Assembly (NCBI RefSeq): GCF_008180445.1
Contig: NZ_VTER01000010.1
Span: forward strand, 124,001-188,000
Origin: Bacillus_AB infantis_B
GTDB taxonomy: Bacteria > Bacillota > Bacilli > Bacillales > Cytobacillaceae
DNA length: 64,000 bases
Direction: 5' to 3'
The translations under genes were made by a program, and so were the position numbers. The notes below the pieces were generated by a model. It saw nothing but the letters and a program-made list of their open reading frames with translations, made no database searches and was not told where the DNA came from. Positions 56,045 to 63,887 of the stretch are shown here, piece by piece (within the stretch, counting starts at the first letter, position 1; every line of letters begins with the position of its first letter).

Positions 56045-56104
56045 TTTTCATCGCAGCCGAATGTAAAAAAGACATATATTTTTTGAAAAAAGGAGGAGGT
56101 TTTC

Positions 56105-56458
56105 ATGCTATTCATGCTCATCGTTAAAGCCTCAAAGAATTCGGAAGGACGTAATCTTCCCAGCCCTGAACTAATGGAAGCCATGACGAAGTACAATGAG
56201 GAACTAGTTAAGGCAGGTGTAAGGGTTATGGCGAAAGGACTTCATCCCAGTTCAGATGGAATGCGCCTTTCTTTTCCGAAACCGGGAGAAGGTCCGGTGA
56301 TTACAGAAGGTCCATTTGCAGAGACGAATGAATTGATCGCCGGATTTATTCTGATTGATGTGAAGTCGAAGGAAGAAGCCATCGATTGGGCTAAGCGGAT
56401 GCCGGACCCGCAGGGATATGGGGAAGGACAGATTGAACTTAGGCAGGTGTATGAGTGA
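56105..56458 (+). CDS. YCII-related domain protein
   Basis: A 117-residue soluble protein with AAAAAGGAGGAGG before the ATG. The strand-turn TEGPFAETNELIAGFILIDVKSKEEAIDWAKRMP is the DGPFAE-type signature of YCII-related proteins (ferredoxin-like dimers). The family is sometimes found with sigma factors or dehalogenases, but its activity is not established. Likely in one unit with the DinB-type gene upstream and the NUDIX gene 45 bases downstream. Confidence 0.85.
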   Translation: MLFMLIVKASKNSEGRNLPSPELMEAMTKYNEELVKAGVRVMAKGLHPSSDGMRLSFPKPGEGPVITEGPFAETNELIAGFILIDVKSKEEAIDWAKRMPDPQGYGEGQIELRQVYE

Positions 56459-56503
56459 GGTGCGAGTGCTGGTCAAGGTGCAGGAAGCTGCTGAGGTGAT
56501 TAT

Positions 56504-56938
56504 ATGAAACTTGAATTTTATCAACTGGATAAAGTGGATCATAAAATGATAGAGTTTGCAGTAATAAGCGCCATCTATAAAGGAAAATGGGTGTATGTCA
56601 GGCATAAGGATAGAACCACATGGGAAATTGCAGGGGGACATAGAGAATTTGGAGAAAACATGGAGGAAACGGCTCAAAGAGAGTTATTTGAAGAAACAGG
56701 CTGTATAGATGGCAAGTTGATCCCGATATGTGACTATTCAATAGGCGATACGGCTGTTAAAAAATACGGAAGGCTATACCTGGGAGTAATAAGGGAATTG
56801 GACCAGCTGCCAGCTTCAGAAATTGATGAAATCAAACTGTTTGATGAATTGCCCGTAAACCTTACTTATCCGGAAATCCAGCCGAAGCTTTTCGAAAAGA
56901 CATTGGCATTTATAAAAAGCTGTGAAGCAGTGATATAG
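56504..56938 (+). CDS. NUDIX hydrolase
   Basis: A 144-residue NUDIX pyrophosphohydrolase. The Nudix box GGHREFGENMEETAQRELFEETGC (about 45-68) has the REUXEE glutamates that bind Mg2+. The sequence continues in the style of 8-oxo-dGTP-diphosphatase-like proteins. Substrates could be oxidised nucleotides or nucleoside diphosphate derivatives. GAGGTGATT precedes the ATG. A hairpin AAGCT/AGCTT with a T-run (56961-56982) follows the gene. Confidence 0.88.
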   Translation: MKLEFYQLDKVDHKMIEFAVISAIYKGKWVYVRHKDRTTWEIAGGHREFGENMEETAQRELFEETGCIDGKLIPICDYSIGDTAVKKYGRLYLGVIRELDQLPASEIDEIKLFDELPVNLTYPEIQPKLFEKTLAFIKSCEAVI

Positions 56939-56960
56939 AATCAGGAGAGTTCCATTAAGT

Positions 56961-56982
56961 AAGCTGAGTTGCTTAGCTTTTT
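56961..56982 (+). terminator. Terminator after NUDIX gene
   Basis: AAGCT (56961) and AGCTT (56975) around GAGTTGCTT, followed by TTTT. Confidence 0.5.
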
Positions 56983-57064
56983 ACAGCAATATTATTTGGA
57001 TAAAAAAGGAATTCTCATATTCTCTCTAGAATCTATATATAAATAAACTATAGGAGCACCTGAT

Positions 57065-57526
57065 ATGCACACAATACCTAAACACATTATTGCGGTTTCG
57101 GCGTTTATTGAAAACGAAAAGAATGAAGTGCTGCTGGTTAAGGTCCAATGGAGAAAGGATACATGGGAAATGCCCGGGGGCCAGGTGGAGCTTGGGGAGC
57201 CGCTTGATCAGGCAGTCGTAAGGGAAGTTCTTGAGGAAACCGGACTGCATATCAAGCCCGTTGGCATCACAGGTGTTTATTATAATTCGACCAAGCAGAT
57301 ATTATCTGTTGTTTTTAAAGCATTGCACATCAAAGGGGAAATCAAATTCCCGCCTGAAGAGATAAGCGAAGCCAGGTTTGTGCTTTTACATGAGCACAAT
57401 ATTGGCCAATATATAACCCGGCCGCATTTGAAATCACGGACACTGGATGCGATGAATGCGAAGAATATCATTCCTTATGAAACTTGGGAAATGAATCCTT
57501 ATAACTTGGCAGGCAGGCTATATTGA
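57065..57526 (+). CDS. NUDIX hydrolase
   Basis: A 153-residue NUDIX protein, different in sequence from the one at 56504. The box reads GGQVELGEPLDQAVVREVLEETGL (about 39-62) with intact REVLEE. The preceding strands KHIIAVSAFIENEKNEVLLV and WEMPGGQ are typical. TATAGGAGC precedes the ATG. Substrate unknown. It is followed 47 bases later by a membrane metalloprotease-like gene, possibly co-transcribed. Confidence 0.88.
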   Translation: MHTIPKHIIAVSAFIENEKNEVLLVKVQWRKDTWEMPGGQVELGEPLDQAVVREVLEETGLHIKPVGITGVYYNSTKQILSVVFKALHIKGEIKFPPEEISEARFVLLHEHNIGQYITRPHLKSRTLDAMNAKNIIPYETWEMNPYNLAGRLY

Positions 57527-57573
57527 CCCTCTTTTTTTGCGAAGACAACCTGAAAAATTAAAGGAGCACCCCT

Positions 57574-58146
57574 ATGATTCATTGGTTCCGCCACTTGCCC
57601 CAATTACATATGAATTCCTTAGTATGGATCCCTTTCATACAGAACAGCTGGTTTCGGGAACACTTTATGAAATTTGCTTATTCACTTCAAATTGTTGTGT
57701 TTTTGGTGCCTGGCCTCATGGGAGGGCTGTTTTCTGGAATTCCCCTATATATGCTCATTCTAATTGGAATCGCTGTCTTTATTGTTCATGAAATTCTTCA
57801 TATTGTCACCGTATATAAAAAAGGTGATATAAGCCTGACGTTCAGCGGAACATTTTTTTGGCTGAATACCAATGCCATACTATCAAAAAGAAGATTCCTC
57901 GTCTTTATGAGCCTGCCGTTTGTAGGATTGTCAGTGGTGCCAGCCATTGCGGCTCTTTTCGTATCAGGAGAAATGCAGACGCTTCTCTTATTTGTAAGCT
58001 GGATTAATTTCATCCTTTCAGCTGCGGATATCATCAATTCTTTCTTAATAGCAATCAAGCCGAAAGGCGCAGTGTTCAGCAGGGGGTATTACCGGATCGT
58101 TCAGCAGGGGGATCTGGTGGAAATAGGAAATGATGCCGGCGTGTAA
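57574..58146 (+). CDS. DUF3267-like putative membrane zinc metalloprotease
   Basis: A 190-residue integral membrane protein with five segments. A zincin-type motif HEILH sits at the end of the third segment (LILIGIAVFIVHEILHIV), as in DUF3267 proteins, which are thought to be membrane-embedded proteases. A second metal site may come from SAADIINSF near the fourth segment. AAAGGAGC lies before the ATG. No substrate is evident. Confidence 0.75.
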   Translation: MIHWFRHLPQLHMNSLVWIPFIQNSWFREHFMKFAYSLQIVVFLVPGLMGGLFSGIPLYMLILIGIAVFIVHEILHIVTVYKKGDISLTFSGTFFWLNTNAILSKRRFLVFMSLPFVGLSVVPAIAALFVSGEMQTLLLFVSWINFILSAADIINSFLIAIKPKGAVFSRGYYRIVQQGDLVEIGNDAGV

Positions 58147-58195
58147 ACATTAATTAATCAACAGGAATTATATCTTTTCCATATGGGGGCCGCAC

Positions 58196-58546
58196 TTGAA
58201 ACCGTTAACGTATATCATTGGAGCATCAATATTAAGTCTATCGATGGTCATTTCTGCTTTTATTATAGGTTTTAGTCTAAATTCTGCGGATGAAAGTGAG
58301 CAGCAGCAACCTTTAACGTATTCAGCAAATGATGTAATGACCATCAGTCAGCTTTCCGGCTATCTTCAGATAAGTGAAGATTCAATAGAAAAAATCATCA
58401 GGGAAGATATGTCAGCGAAAGCTAATTTAAGTATGTATGATACGTATCAGTTTATTCCTTATCTAAAAATAGATGAAGAGAAAAGATTTATTAGATCAGA
58501 GATAGACGAATGGCTGAAGTATAAAAATGACAACCCTACTGATTAA
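58196..58546 (+). CDS. Membrane-anchored protein with excisionase-like HTH domain
   Basis: A 116-residue protein, TTG start. One N-terminal segment (LTYIIGASILSLSMVISAFIIGF, about 4-26) is followed by a short linker and, from about 47 on, a sequence that resembles an HTH_17/AlpA helix-turn-helix (MTISQLSGYLQISEDSIEKIIRED ... RFIRSEIDEWLKYK). Having the domain beside a membrane anchor is odd for a DNA-binding fold; it may be cytoplasmic with N-out topology or have lost DNA binding. Function unknown. Confidence 0.65.
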   Translation: MKPLTYIIGASILSLSMVISAFIIGFSLNSADESEQQQPLTYSANDVMTISQLSGYLQISEDSIEKIIREDMSAKANLSMYDTYQFIPYLKIDEEKRFIRSEIDEWLKYKNDNPTD

Positions 58547-58762
58547 CGGAGAGAGGATCGTCATTCAATCCTTGGTGCGAGGCCTTTTTTAGCAAGAATC
58601 AGTTGTAAAATCAAAGGTTTTCTTTAGAGAAAAAGAAAACGCCAGCTGAATTACAAATTCAAGAGTTTTGAGACCATGAAAAATAGTGATTTCCTTAATG
58701 AAGAAGCAGTTGCTGCAATCTTCAAAACTAACTGCAATCCGCGACCTATAGGAGGGATAGAG

Positions 58763-58936
58763 TTGGGATTACTCATTACATTCATGAGCATATGGATCTT
58801 CACCTTCATATTTGCAAGGCTGTTTAGTTTGTTCGGAGGCAGCTGGAGCTTATTCGCTAAAACTTATTGGCAAAATGACATAGTCATCTGTTTTGGACAG
58901 TCTTTCCTTATTACGTTATTGCTTGAAATGATGTAA
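58763..58936 (+). CDS. Small membrane protein (57 aa)
   Basis: AGGAGGGATAGAG is followed by a TTG at 58763. The product has two hydrophobic segments (LLITFMSIWIFTFIFARLF and IVICFGQSFLITLLLEMM) around a polar turn rich in Trp. The longer frame from 58676 lacks an SD. No family recognised. Confidence 0.5.
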   Translation: MGLLITFMSIWIFTFIFARLFSLFGGSWSLFAKTYWQNDIVICFGQSFLITLLLEMM

Positions 58937-58977
58937 TGGATGCGAATTTTGTGCCACAAATATCTGGGAAAAATAAT

Positions 58978-59005
58978 AAGCCAAGAGAGTCATATCCCCT
59001 TGGCC
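58978..59005 (+). repeat. Palindromic repeat, degenerate copy 24
   Basis: AAGCCAAGAGAGTCATATCCCC then TTGGCC: the outer stem CCAAG/CTTGG is preserved, the core is changed. Confidence 0.5.
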
Positions 59006-59013
59006 AATCTATA

Positions 59014-59376
59014 TTACTGGTAATGTTTCAGCATCATGGGAGTATAAGAATCCAAGGGCAGGGGTCTTAATGAGAGGGTGGTATCAAAGGAGTAAATATG
59101 GCTGCTTTGGGCCCGCTTAAGGCATTTATACATGGCTTTCCCGCCAACCGCATTTGCTGAATGAACGGTTATATGGTCTGCAGAGAGTTTTTCCCTGACC
59201 ATAATTTTGACCAGAAGCATACCGTTTTCTCTTTTGCTTTCCAGGTCATGATCCAGTGATAAATGGCCAATTTCATAGGTGCGGAGAAGTTCTAAACATT
59301 CCACAATTGTATTCACATATACGAATCCATCCGGCGGTTTCCTATAGTCATCTAAGAATACATTGATTTTTTTCAA
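59014..59376 (-). CDS. Cyclic-phosphate processing receiver (cREC) domain protein
   Basis: A 120-residue protein. The opening VFLDDYRKPPDGFVYVNTIVECLELL with paired aspartates, the middle LSLDHDLES, a following NGMLLVKIM and the HSANAVGGKAMYKCL block match what I remember of the cREC family, receiver-like domains predicted to handle cyclic phosphate ends of nucleotides or RNA. Such domains occur in phage, RNA-repair and conflict contexts; here it stands alone. AAGGGGGCG lies before the ATG. Confidence 0.72.
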   Translation of the reverse strand: MKKINVFLDDYRKPPDGFVYVNTIVECLELLRTYEIGHLSLDHDLESKRENGMLLVKIMVREKLSADHITVHSANAVGGKAMYKCLKRAQSSHIYSFDTTLSLRPLPLDSYTPMMLKHYQ

Positions 59377-59638
59377 ATTTCGCCCCCTTAATAAAGAGTG
59401 ACTAAGAAAAGTCTTTGTCCTCCATTAAAACCATAACACACCTTTCATGTATAAGCTAACATTCTTTACTATGGCAGTCAGTTAAACTGCTAAGGTAAAC
59501 TTGAATTTTTTTACCAAAATACTGTTACTTTGGATATGCCTCATTCGTATATTCATATATAAGAGCCAATACATACTAATCGCCATGTTAGGACGGGAGC
59601 GTTTCCGTCTGCGATTTTCATTTTTAGGGGGGATATAG
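59377..59638. other. Intergenic region between divergent genes
   Basis: Non-coding. Holds the promoters of the cREC protein and the PH-like membrane protein; TACATACTA-type AT-rich stretches but no firm -35/-10 pair. Confidence 0.4.
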
Positions 59639-60175
59639 TTGGAAATTAAATTTTCAAACAGGCCGAAGATATTTACTTTAGGGTTAATCTTTGCATTAGG
59701 CTGGCTTCCTCTGGGCTTTTTAGTCTTGATGTCTTATCAAAAAATAAATATATTCCCGGATACTGTTTATTTTCAGGATACGCCGAGTAAAGCCTATATG
59801 GTGAATATAGTGGGCGGTCTGCTTATAACAGCAGGTGTTCTGCTTTTCTTGCTTGAGAAGTTGTGGATAAAGGCTATTGGTGGGCTTGCCATATTGATTG
59901 CATTTATGCTTATATTTGGTGCCCTTCATACATACACCTATATTGATTCAACAGGGATTCACACTGCACCGCTGGAGGGATTTAAAGAAGAAGTAACTCT
60001 CTGGAATGATATTAATCAGGTTGTCATCGTCCTTGATAATGGCAAGCCCGAACAGCTGGAGTTTGAAAGTGAAAATGACACGTTTATCTATACATTAAAA
60101 GAATATATGCCCAGAATGAAGCTTAGAGAATGGTTAGATGGCATTGGTGTCAAATATAGCGAGAGGAATATGTGA
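59639..60175 (+). CDS. Membrane protein with PH-like C-terminal domain, paralogue of 47326
   Basis: A 178-residue protein, TTG start after AGGGGGGAT. The layout mirrors the protein at 47326: a first segment (IFTLGLIFALGWLPLGFLVLMSY), a short external stretch with FPDTVYFQDTPSKAYM (compare FFSTPKTAYLL there), two more segments, and a soluble strand-rich domain with WNDINQVVIVLDNGKPEQLEFESEND. The two are distant paralogues. Function unknown. Confidence 0.68.
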   Translation: MEIKFSNRPKIFTLGLIFALGWLPLGFLVLMSYQKINIFPDTVYFQDTPSKAYMVNIVGGLLITAGVLLFLLEKLWIKAIGGLAILIAFMLIFGALHTYTYIDSTGIHTAPLEGFKEEVTLWNDINQVVIVLDNGKPEQLEFESENDTFIYTLKEYMPRMKLREWLDGIGVKYSERNM

Positions 60176-60237
60176 CGAATCACACTTCTTTACATACAGT
60201 CATTTTAATCCGGTCTGAATACTTGAAAGCAGAAGCA

Positions 60238-60262
60238 GCTGCCATCCAGGCGGCTTTTCTTG
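60238..60262 (+). terminator. Terminator after PH-like membrane protein
   Basis: GCTGCC (60238-60243) and GGCGGC (60249-60254), one G-U, followed by TTTTCTT. Confidence 0.7.
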
Positions 60263-60335
60263 TTTCAGAAAAGGTACAGGTGTCTGGTCAATATTGGTAT
60301 ATTATAGTAAGGGCATCTTAAGAGGGGGAGATACG

Positions 60336-60572
60336 ATGGAGAAAAAATTAAGGGCCATGCTCGTTTTTCCAGGGGTGTTATTAGTCTTATTCGCATTGAG
60401 CAATGATAGATACAGAGAGCTGATATACATCGCCTATATCTTACTGTCGTTAAATCTGATCATTCTGGGCATCCAGGCCTTCAAAGACAACAAAAAATCC
60501 ACGTTTGCTTATGCTATTACAGCCATATCACTTTTAACCATTTTTCTTTCACTCAAAATGTTATTGTCATAA
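60336..60572 (+). CDS. Small membrane protein (78 aa)
   Basis: GAGGGGGAG precedes the ATG at 60336. Three hydrophobic segments occupy nearly the whole protein (LRAMLVFPGVLLVLFAL, LIYIAYILLSLNLIILGIQAF, FAYAITAISLLTIFLSLKMLL). A -10-like TATTATAG lies about 45 bases upstream. No family recognised. It precedes a GNAT gene in the same direction. Confidence 0.62.
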   Translation: MEKKLRAMLVFPGVLLVLFALSNDRYRELIYIAYILLSLNLIILGIQAFKDNKKSTFAYAITAISLLTIFLSLKMLLS

Positions 60573-60633
60573 CGGAATCCAAGCAGCAGCCAGGGGAGCT
60601 TTTTTTACCAAGAGTGGAGGTGCAGCTTAACTC

Positions 60634-61080
60634 ATGAGTAATGTGCATATCAGAAAAATGGATGCTTCCCATGAATGTGAAGTCAGGAATATCAAACTAA
60701 AGCCCGGACAGGAAAAATTCATTGAAACTGTTGATGAGTGTTTGGAAGAAGCAGGTACATACAGTGAATGGCAGCCGGTGGTTATATATAGTGATGAAGA
60801 AGTGATTGGTTTTGCCATGTACGGCTCTTTTGGACCCAATAAAGATACATGGATTGACAGAATCATGATCGATGAAAGATATCAGGGCAAAGGCCTGGGG
60901 AAATTGGCGATGTTAAAACTGATTGATATCGCTTCAAGACAATATGATGTAAATGTTATCTACTTAAGTATCAAAGAAGAAAACAGGACAGCTTATCGTT
61001 TATACAAAAGTATCGGTTTTGAGGATATGAACGAAATAGATCCTCAGAATGGAGAGCTTTTATTTAAGTATACGGTTTGA
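60634..61080 (+). CDS. BltD/PaiA-like GNAT acetyltransferase (spermine/spermidine type)
   Basis: A 148-residue GNAT. The order GQEKFIETVDECLEEA, WQPVVIYSDEEVIGFAMYGSF, WIDRIMIDERYQGKGLGKLAMLKLI (acetyl-CoA motif A) and IYLSIKEENRTAYRLYKSIGF follows B. subtilis BltD closely, which acetylates spermine and spermidine. GGAGGTG lies upstream of the ATG. No Blt-type efflux pump is adjacent, so polyamine specificity is by similarity only. Confidence 0.85.
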   Translation: MSNVHIRKMDASHECEVRNIKLKPGQEKFIETVDECLEEAGTYSEWQPVVIYSDEEVIGFAMYGSFGPNKDTWIDRIMIDERYQGKGLGKLAMLKLIDIASRQYDVNVIYLSIKEENRTAYRLYKSIGFEDMNEIDPQNGELLFKYTV

Positions 61081-61142
61081 GTAAAAGCTGCTACCTGCTT
61101 ATAGGCATAAGGGCAGGTCTGCTGTCCCTGTTTTAAAGGAAT

Positions 61143-61181
61143 GGGCCAAGGGACCTGTCCCCTTGGCTTTTCCCCTTGGCT
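61143..61181 (+). repeat. Palindromic repeat copy 25 with duplicated end
   Basis: GGGCCAAGGGACCTGTCCCC, TTGGCTT, then TTCCCCTTGGCTT again and TTTTT. The final piece of hairpin B is duplicated, and the T-run makes a good terminator for the GNAT gene. Confidence 0.8.
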
Positions 61182-61301
61182 TTTTTTATTTTAGAAGGGT
61201 AAGTTGTTGACAGTGAAAAATAATTTATGGTATTATTAAAAATTTGATTAAAATATACATATGTGTTAAGATTAAGGAAGTTGCGATATGGAGGGGATTA
61301 T

Positions 61302-61763
61302 TTGTTTCAAATTGACGATAATGTTGTTTATCCGATGCATGGAGTAGGGATCATTAAAGCGATAGAAGAAAAGGAAGTTTTAGGGGAAAAACAACAGTAT
61401 TATGTCATAAAAATGTTGGTCGGCAATATGGAAGTTATGATTCCTGCAGGTAAGATCGTGAGTTCAGGTATACGTCCTGTTACTGACATCATTGCATTAA
61501 AGAACCTTATGAACATTTTTCAGCATGGGGAAACAGATAGATTACTGCCCTGGAAGCAGCGGTTTAAAGTGAATACGGACAAAATAAAAACAGGTAAAAT
61601 TCAGGAATGTACGGAAGTTGTACGTGATTTAATGCGTATGAAAAAAGAAAAAGCACTTAACACAAGCGAAAGACAAATGTTGAATAACGCACATGAAATT
61701 TTGATCAGTGAACTGGGATTAATGAAAGGAATCACTGAAAACCAAATAAAAAGTTTCTGCTAG
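61302..61763 (+). CDS. CarD-family transcriptional regulator (YdeB-like)
   Basis: A 153-residue protein from the TTG at 61302, preceded by GGAGGGGA; the longer frame upstream overlaps the SD. Residues 1-60 are the CarD/TRCF RNA-polymerase interaction domain (FQIDDNVVYPMHGVGIIKAIEEKEVLGEKQQYYVIKM), and the rest is a helical DNA-binding domain. Length and sequence match B. subtilis YdeB. CarD proteins bind the polymerase beta subunit and promoter DNA and tune initiation, for example at rRNA promoters. Confidence 0.9.
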   Translation: MFQIDDNVVYPMHGVGIIKAIEEKEVLGEKQQYYVIKMLVGNMEVMIPAGKIVSSGIRPVTDIIALKNLMNIFQHGETDRLLPWKQRFKVNTDKIKTGKIQECTEVVRDLMRMKKEKALNTSERQMLNNAHEILISELGLMKGITENQIKSFC

Positions 61764-61764
61764 A

Positions 61765-61794
61765 GCAGCCTTGAAATACCCTTAGTAAGGCTGC
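61765..61794 (+). terminator. Hairpin after carD-like gene
   Basis: GCAGCCTT (61765-61772) and AAGGCTGC (61787-61794) pair perfectly; no T-run follows. Confidence 0.55.
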
Positions 61795-61929
61795 CAAGAC
61801 AATCAACTTCTACAACTCGAAAATCAACCTCTTTTTTAATTCTGCCGTCATCCATTTCAATCATTCATATTTCTACGACTAAGTATCTCCATGTAAAAAC
61901 AGTCACTAAATTTCTGCAAATCCTGATTC

Positions 61930-62106
61930 ACACTGGCACGGACAAGGAGCCGTAAGGATGAAAGAGAGGCAGGGCTTTCATTGTTTTGGGTATATCATAT
62001 TTTGTAAGGGACATGATGACAGACTTCCGGCCTTTAAATAGGAAAAAGGAACTGTCTTTCATTCTCTTTTTTTACTTTTCCTGCTGCCTCATGGCGGCTT
62101 TTTTTG
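61930..62106 (+). ncRNA. Possible small RNA or tiny ORF ending at a terminator
   Basis: Between the carD-like gene and the sigma gene, a strong terminator, GCTGCC (62083-62088) / GGCGGC (62093-62098) plus T7, ends something other than the carD transcript, which has its own hairpin 300 bases earlier. The stretch includes GAAAG/CTTTC pairing and a 27-codon frame (61958-62041) with a weak site. No firm promoter seen. Confidence 0.3.
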
Positions 62107-62211
62107 TTTTCGATTTACCTGCTGCACTAAAGCATTATAGCTAGTATGTTTAAAATATACGGATTAAATTTGAGAAAAAAATTCTTCTTTTTACCAATAA
62201 AAAAGATGATT

Positions 62212-62226
62212 CAAACGTCTAGTTTG
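62212..62226 (+). promoter_or_regulatory. Possible autoregulatory ECF promoter element
   Basis: CAAAC GTCTA GTTTG, a 5-bp inverted repeat containing CGTC, the usual ECF -10 core, 15 bases before the sigma gene start. The -35 AAC block is not clear. Confidence 0.35.
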
Positions 62227-62240
62227 TAAGGGGGTGCATA

Positions 62241-62753
62241 ATGGAAAAAAAGAATGTCCATCAACCAGTTGATTCTTTGCCGGAATTCAAGCAATTATTC
62301 AGCGAACATAAGAAGCATGTATTTGCCATAGCGCTATCCATACTTAGAGATTTCGAATTGGCTGAAGACGTGCTGCAGGAAGTGTATATCAAGCTTTACC
62401 GGCATATGCAGCATCAGGAGATTTTAAATGTTAAGGCCTGGCTTATTCGTGTTGCCAGAAATGCAGCGTTGGATCTGTATCGGAAGAACAAGCGGGAAAT
62501 AACAGGGTTTGATGATGATTATTTTGATCGTATTCAATATATATCGGAAGATCCTTTAGACCAAATAATTTTATCGAAATACCTGCAGTTATTGAATAGT
62601 GAGGAAAGGCAGATTGTCATCATGAAGGATATCCTCGGGATGAAACACAGGGAAATTGCTCCAATAATGAGAAGGTCATTAAGTACGGTCCTTTGGAAAT
62701 ACAGTATGGCTCTTAAGAAACTGAGAACAGGTGTGATGAAGGAGGAGTTCTGA
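62241..62753 (+). CDS. ECF-family RNA polymerase sigma factor
   Basis: A 170-residue sigma factor. Region 2 spans about 20-90 (HVFAIALSILRDFELAEDVLQEVYIKLYRHM, then VKAWLIRVARNAALDLYRKNKR) and region 4 about 110-165 (LNSEERQIVIMKDILGMKHREIAPIMRRSLSTVLWKYSMALKKLR). There is no region 3, so it is an ECF type. AAGGGGG precedes the ATG. The next gene starts one base after its stop and encodes a DUF4179 membrane protein, its probable anti-sigma factor. Confidence 0.93.
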   Translation: MEKKNVHQPVDSLPEFKQLFSEHKKHVFAIALSILRDFELAEDVLQEVYIKLYRHMQHQEILNVKAWLIRVARNAALDLYRKNKREITGFDDDYFDRIQYISEDPLDQIILSKYLQLLNSEERQIVIMKDILGMKHREIAPIMRRSLSTVLWKYSMALKKLRTGVMKEEF

Positions 62754-63887
62754 TTGGATAAGAAAGAAATACTGAAGCATTTAGACCGAGCTATTGATCA
62801 ACAAATCCCGGATGTCTGGGATGAAATCGAGCATATGATACATAAAACAGAAGAACAGGATATGCCGGAAAAGAGTGGCCCTCCTAGCCATGCTGGAAAT
62901 TCTAATAAAAAGAGAACTTTTAGCAAGAGATTCCCATTGGCTGCAGCAGCATGCTTGATCCTTGCTTCCACACTCATTTTTACACCTGCATTAGCAGCTA
63001 TTCAAGAGATATATGATCAAATATTTTCGAGCAAACATATTGATGATACAGGTGTCAGGACTGCCATTAACCTGGGGCAGGGCCAAGCCCTTGATCAAAA
63101 ATATTATGATAAAGAACATGGCATAAAGGTTCATTTCCAAGGTGTAATGACAGATGATAAGGAGACAAAACTGTTGCTGGCCTACCAAAGTGAACAAACA
63201 AATCTGAAAAACTATTATCTGGATATTTTTGAAGGTGAAACGTCAATTAATCTGATAGCAGGTGATGAGAAGAAAGAATTAGATAACGTAGGCTGGGGAA
63301 GCAGGTATTACGATAAGGAAGAAAACAAAGTATTTGAAGCTGAATCTTTTGAATCTATTAAGAAATATGAAGGAAAAACCATCCGTCTGGAAATCAAGAA
63401 TCTGACCATTTATGAGGGGGATGATACTCGCAGTATACAAACGGTTTGGCCAGTTGAATTCAAGCTCGATCCATCTGCTGTTTCTGAAAGAGAAACCATA
63501 GCAATAAACAAAGAATTCACCTTTGAGAATGAAACTTACAAGATTAAGCAGGCAGAGTTCTCTGCATTTGAAACAAGATTGGTTGTAACTGGAACTGACA
63601 CAGCACTCCTTACAGATGAAAGTGGAATGCAATATAGAGTGATGAGCAAATTAGAGCAACAATTCCTTAATGCCAGGAAAATTGATAAAGAATACGGTTA
63701 TATCGTTGATGATAATAAATCTGGTGTATTTTTGAAATCGGCGGGTGAAAAAGTTAATCCCGTTTTTAGTAAGGGCGAAGTAGAAGGTGCAGAGGATGAA
63801 TATATTATGATATTCGGCCCGGTTGAGGATAGGGAGGATTGTATTCTTGAAATCGGTGGAGATATTAAAGTATCAATAACTGAGTAG
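62754..63887 (+). CDS. DUF4179-family anti-sigma factor, membrane-anchored
   Basis: A 377-residue single-pass protein, TTG start with GGAGGAG inside the sigma gene end. Residues 1-55 are cytoplasmic and would hold the sigma factor (KKEILKHLDRAIDQQIPDVWDEIEHMI), one segment follows at about 62-80 (PLAAAACLILASTLIFTPALA), and the remaining 295 residues are external (DUF4179 plus a strand-rich sensor region). The arrangement sigma factor, anti-sigma factor with stop and start adjacent is the usual ECF pair. The signal sensed outside is unknown. Confidence 0.88.
   Translation: MDKKEILKHLDRAIDQQIPDVWDEIEHMIHKTEEQDMPEKSGPPSHAGNSNKKRTFSKRFPLAAAACLILASTLIFTPALAAIQEIYDQIFSSKHIDDTGVRTAINLGQGQALDQKYYDKEHGIKVHFQGVMTDDKETKLLLAYQSEQTNLKNYYLDIFEGETSINLIAGDEKKELDNVGWGSRYYDKEENKVFEAESFESIKKYEGKTIRLEIKNLTIYEGDDTRSIQTVWPVEFKLDPSAVSERETIAINKEFTFENETYKIKQAEFSAFETRLVVTGTDTALLTDESGMQYRVMSKLEQQFLNARKIDKEYGYIVDDNKSGVFLKSAGEKVNPVFSKGEVEGAEDEYIMIFGPVEDREDCILEIGGDIKVSITE

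Noticed and set aside
16002..61181. CRISPR-like array
   Set aside because: The repeats are dispersed over 45 kb between genes with no regular spacers, and no cas genes are present.
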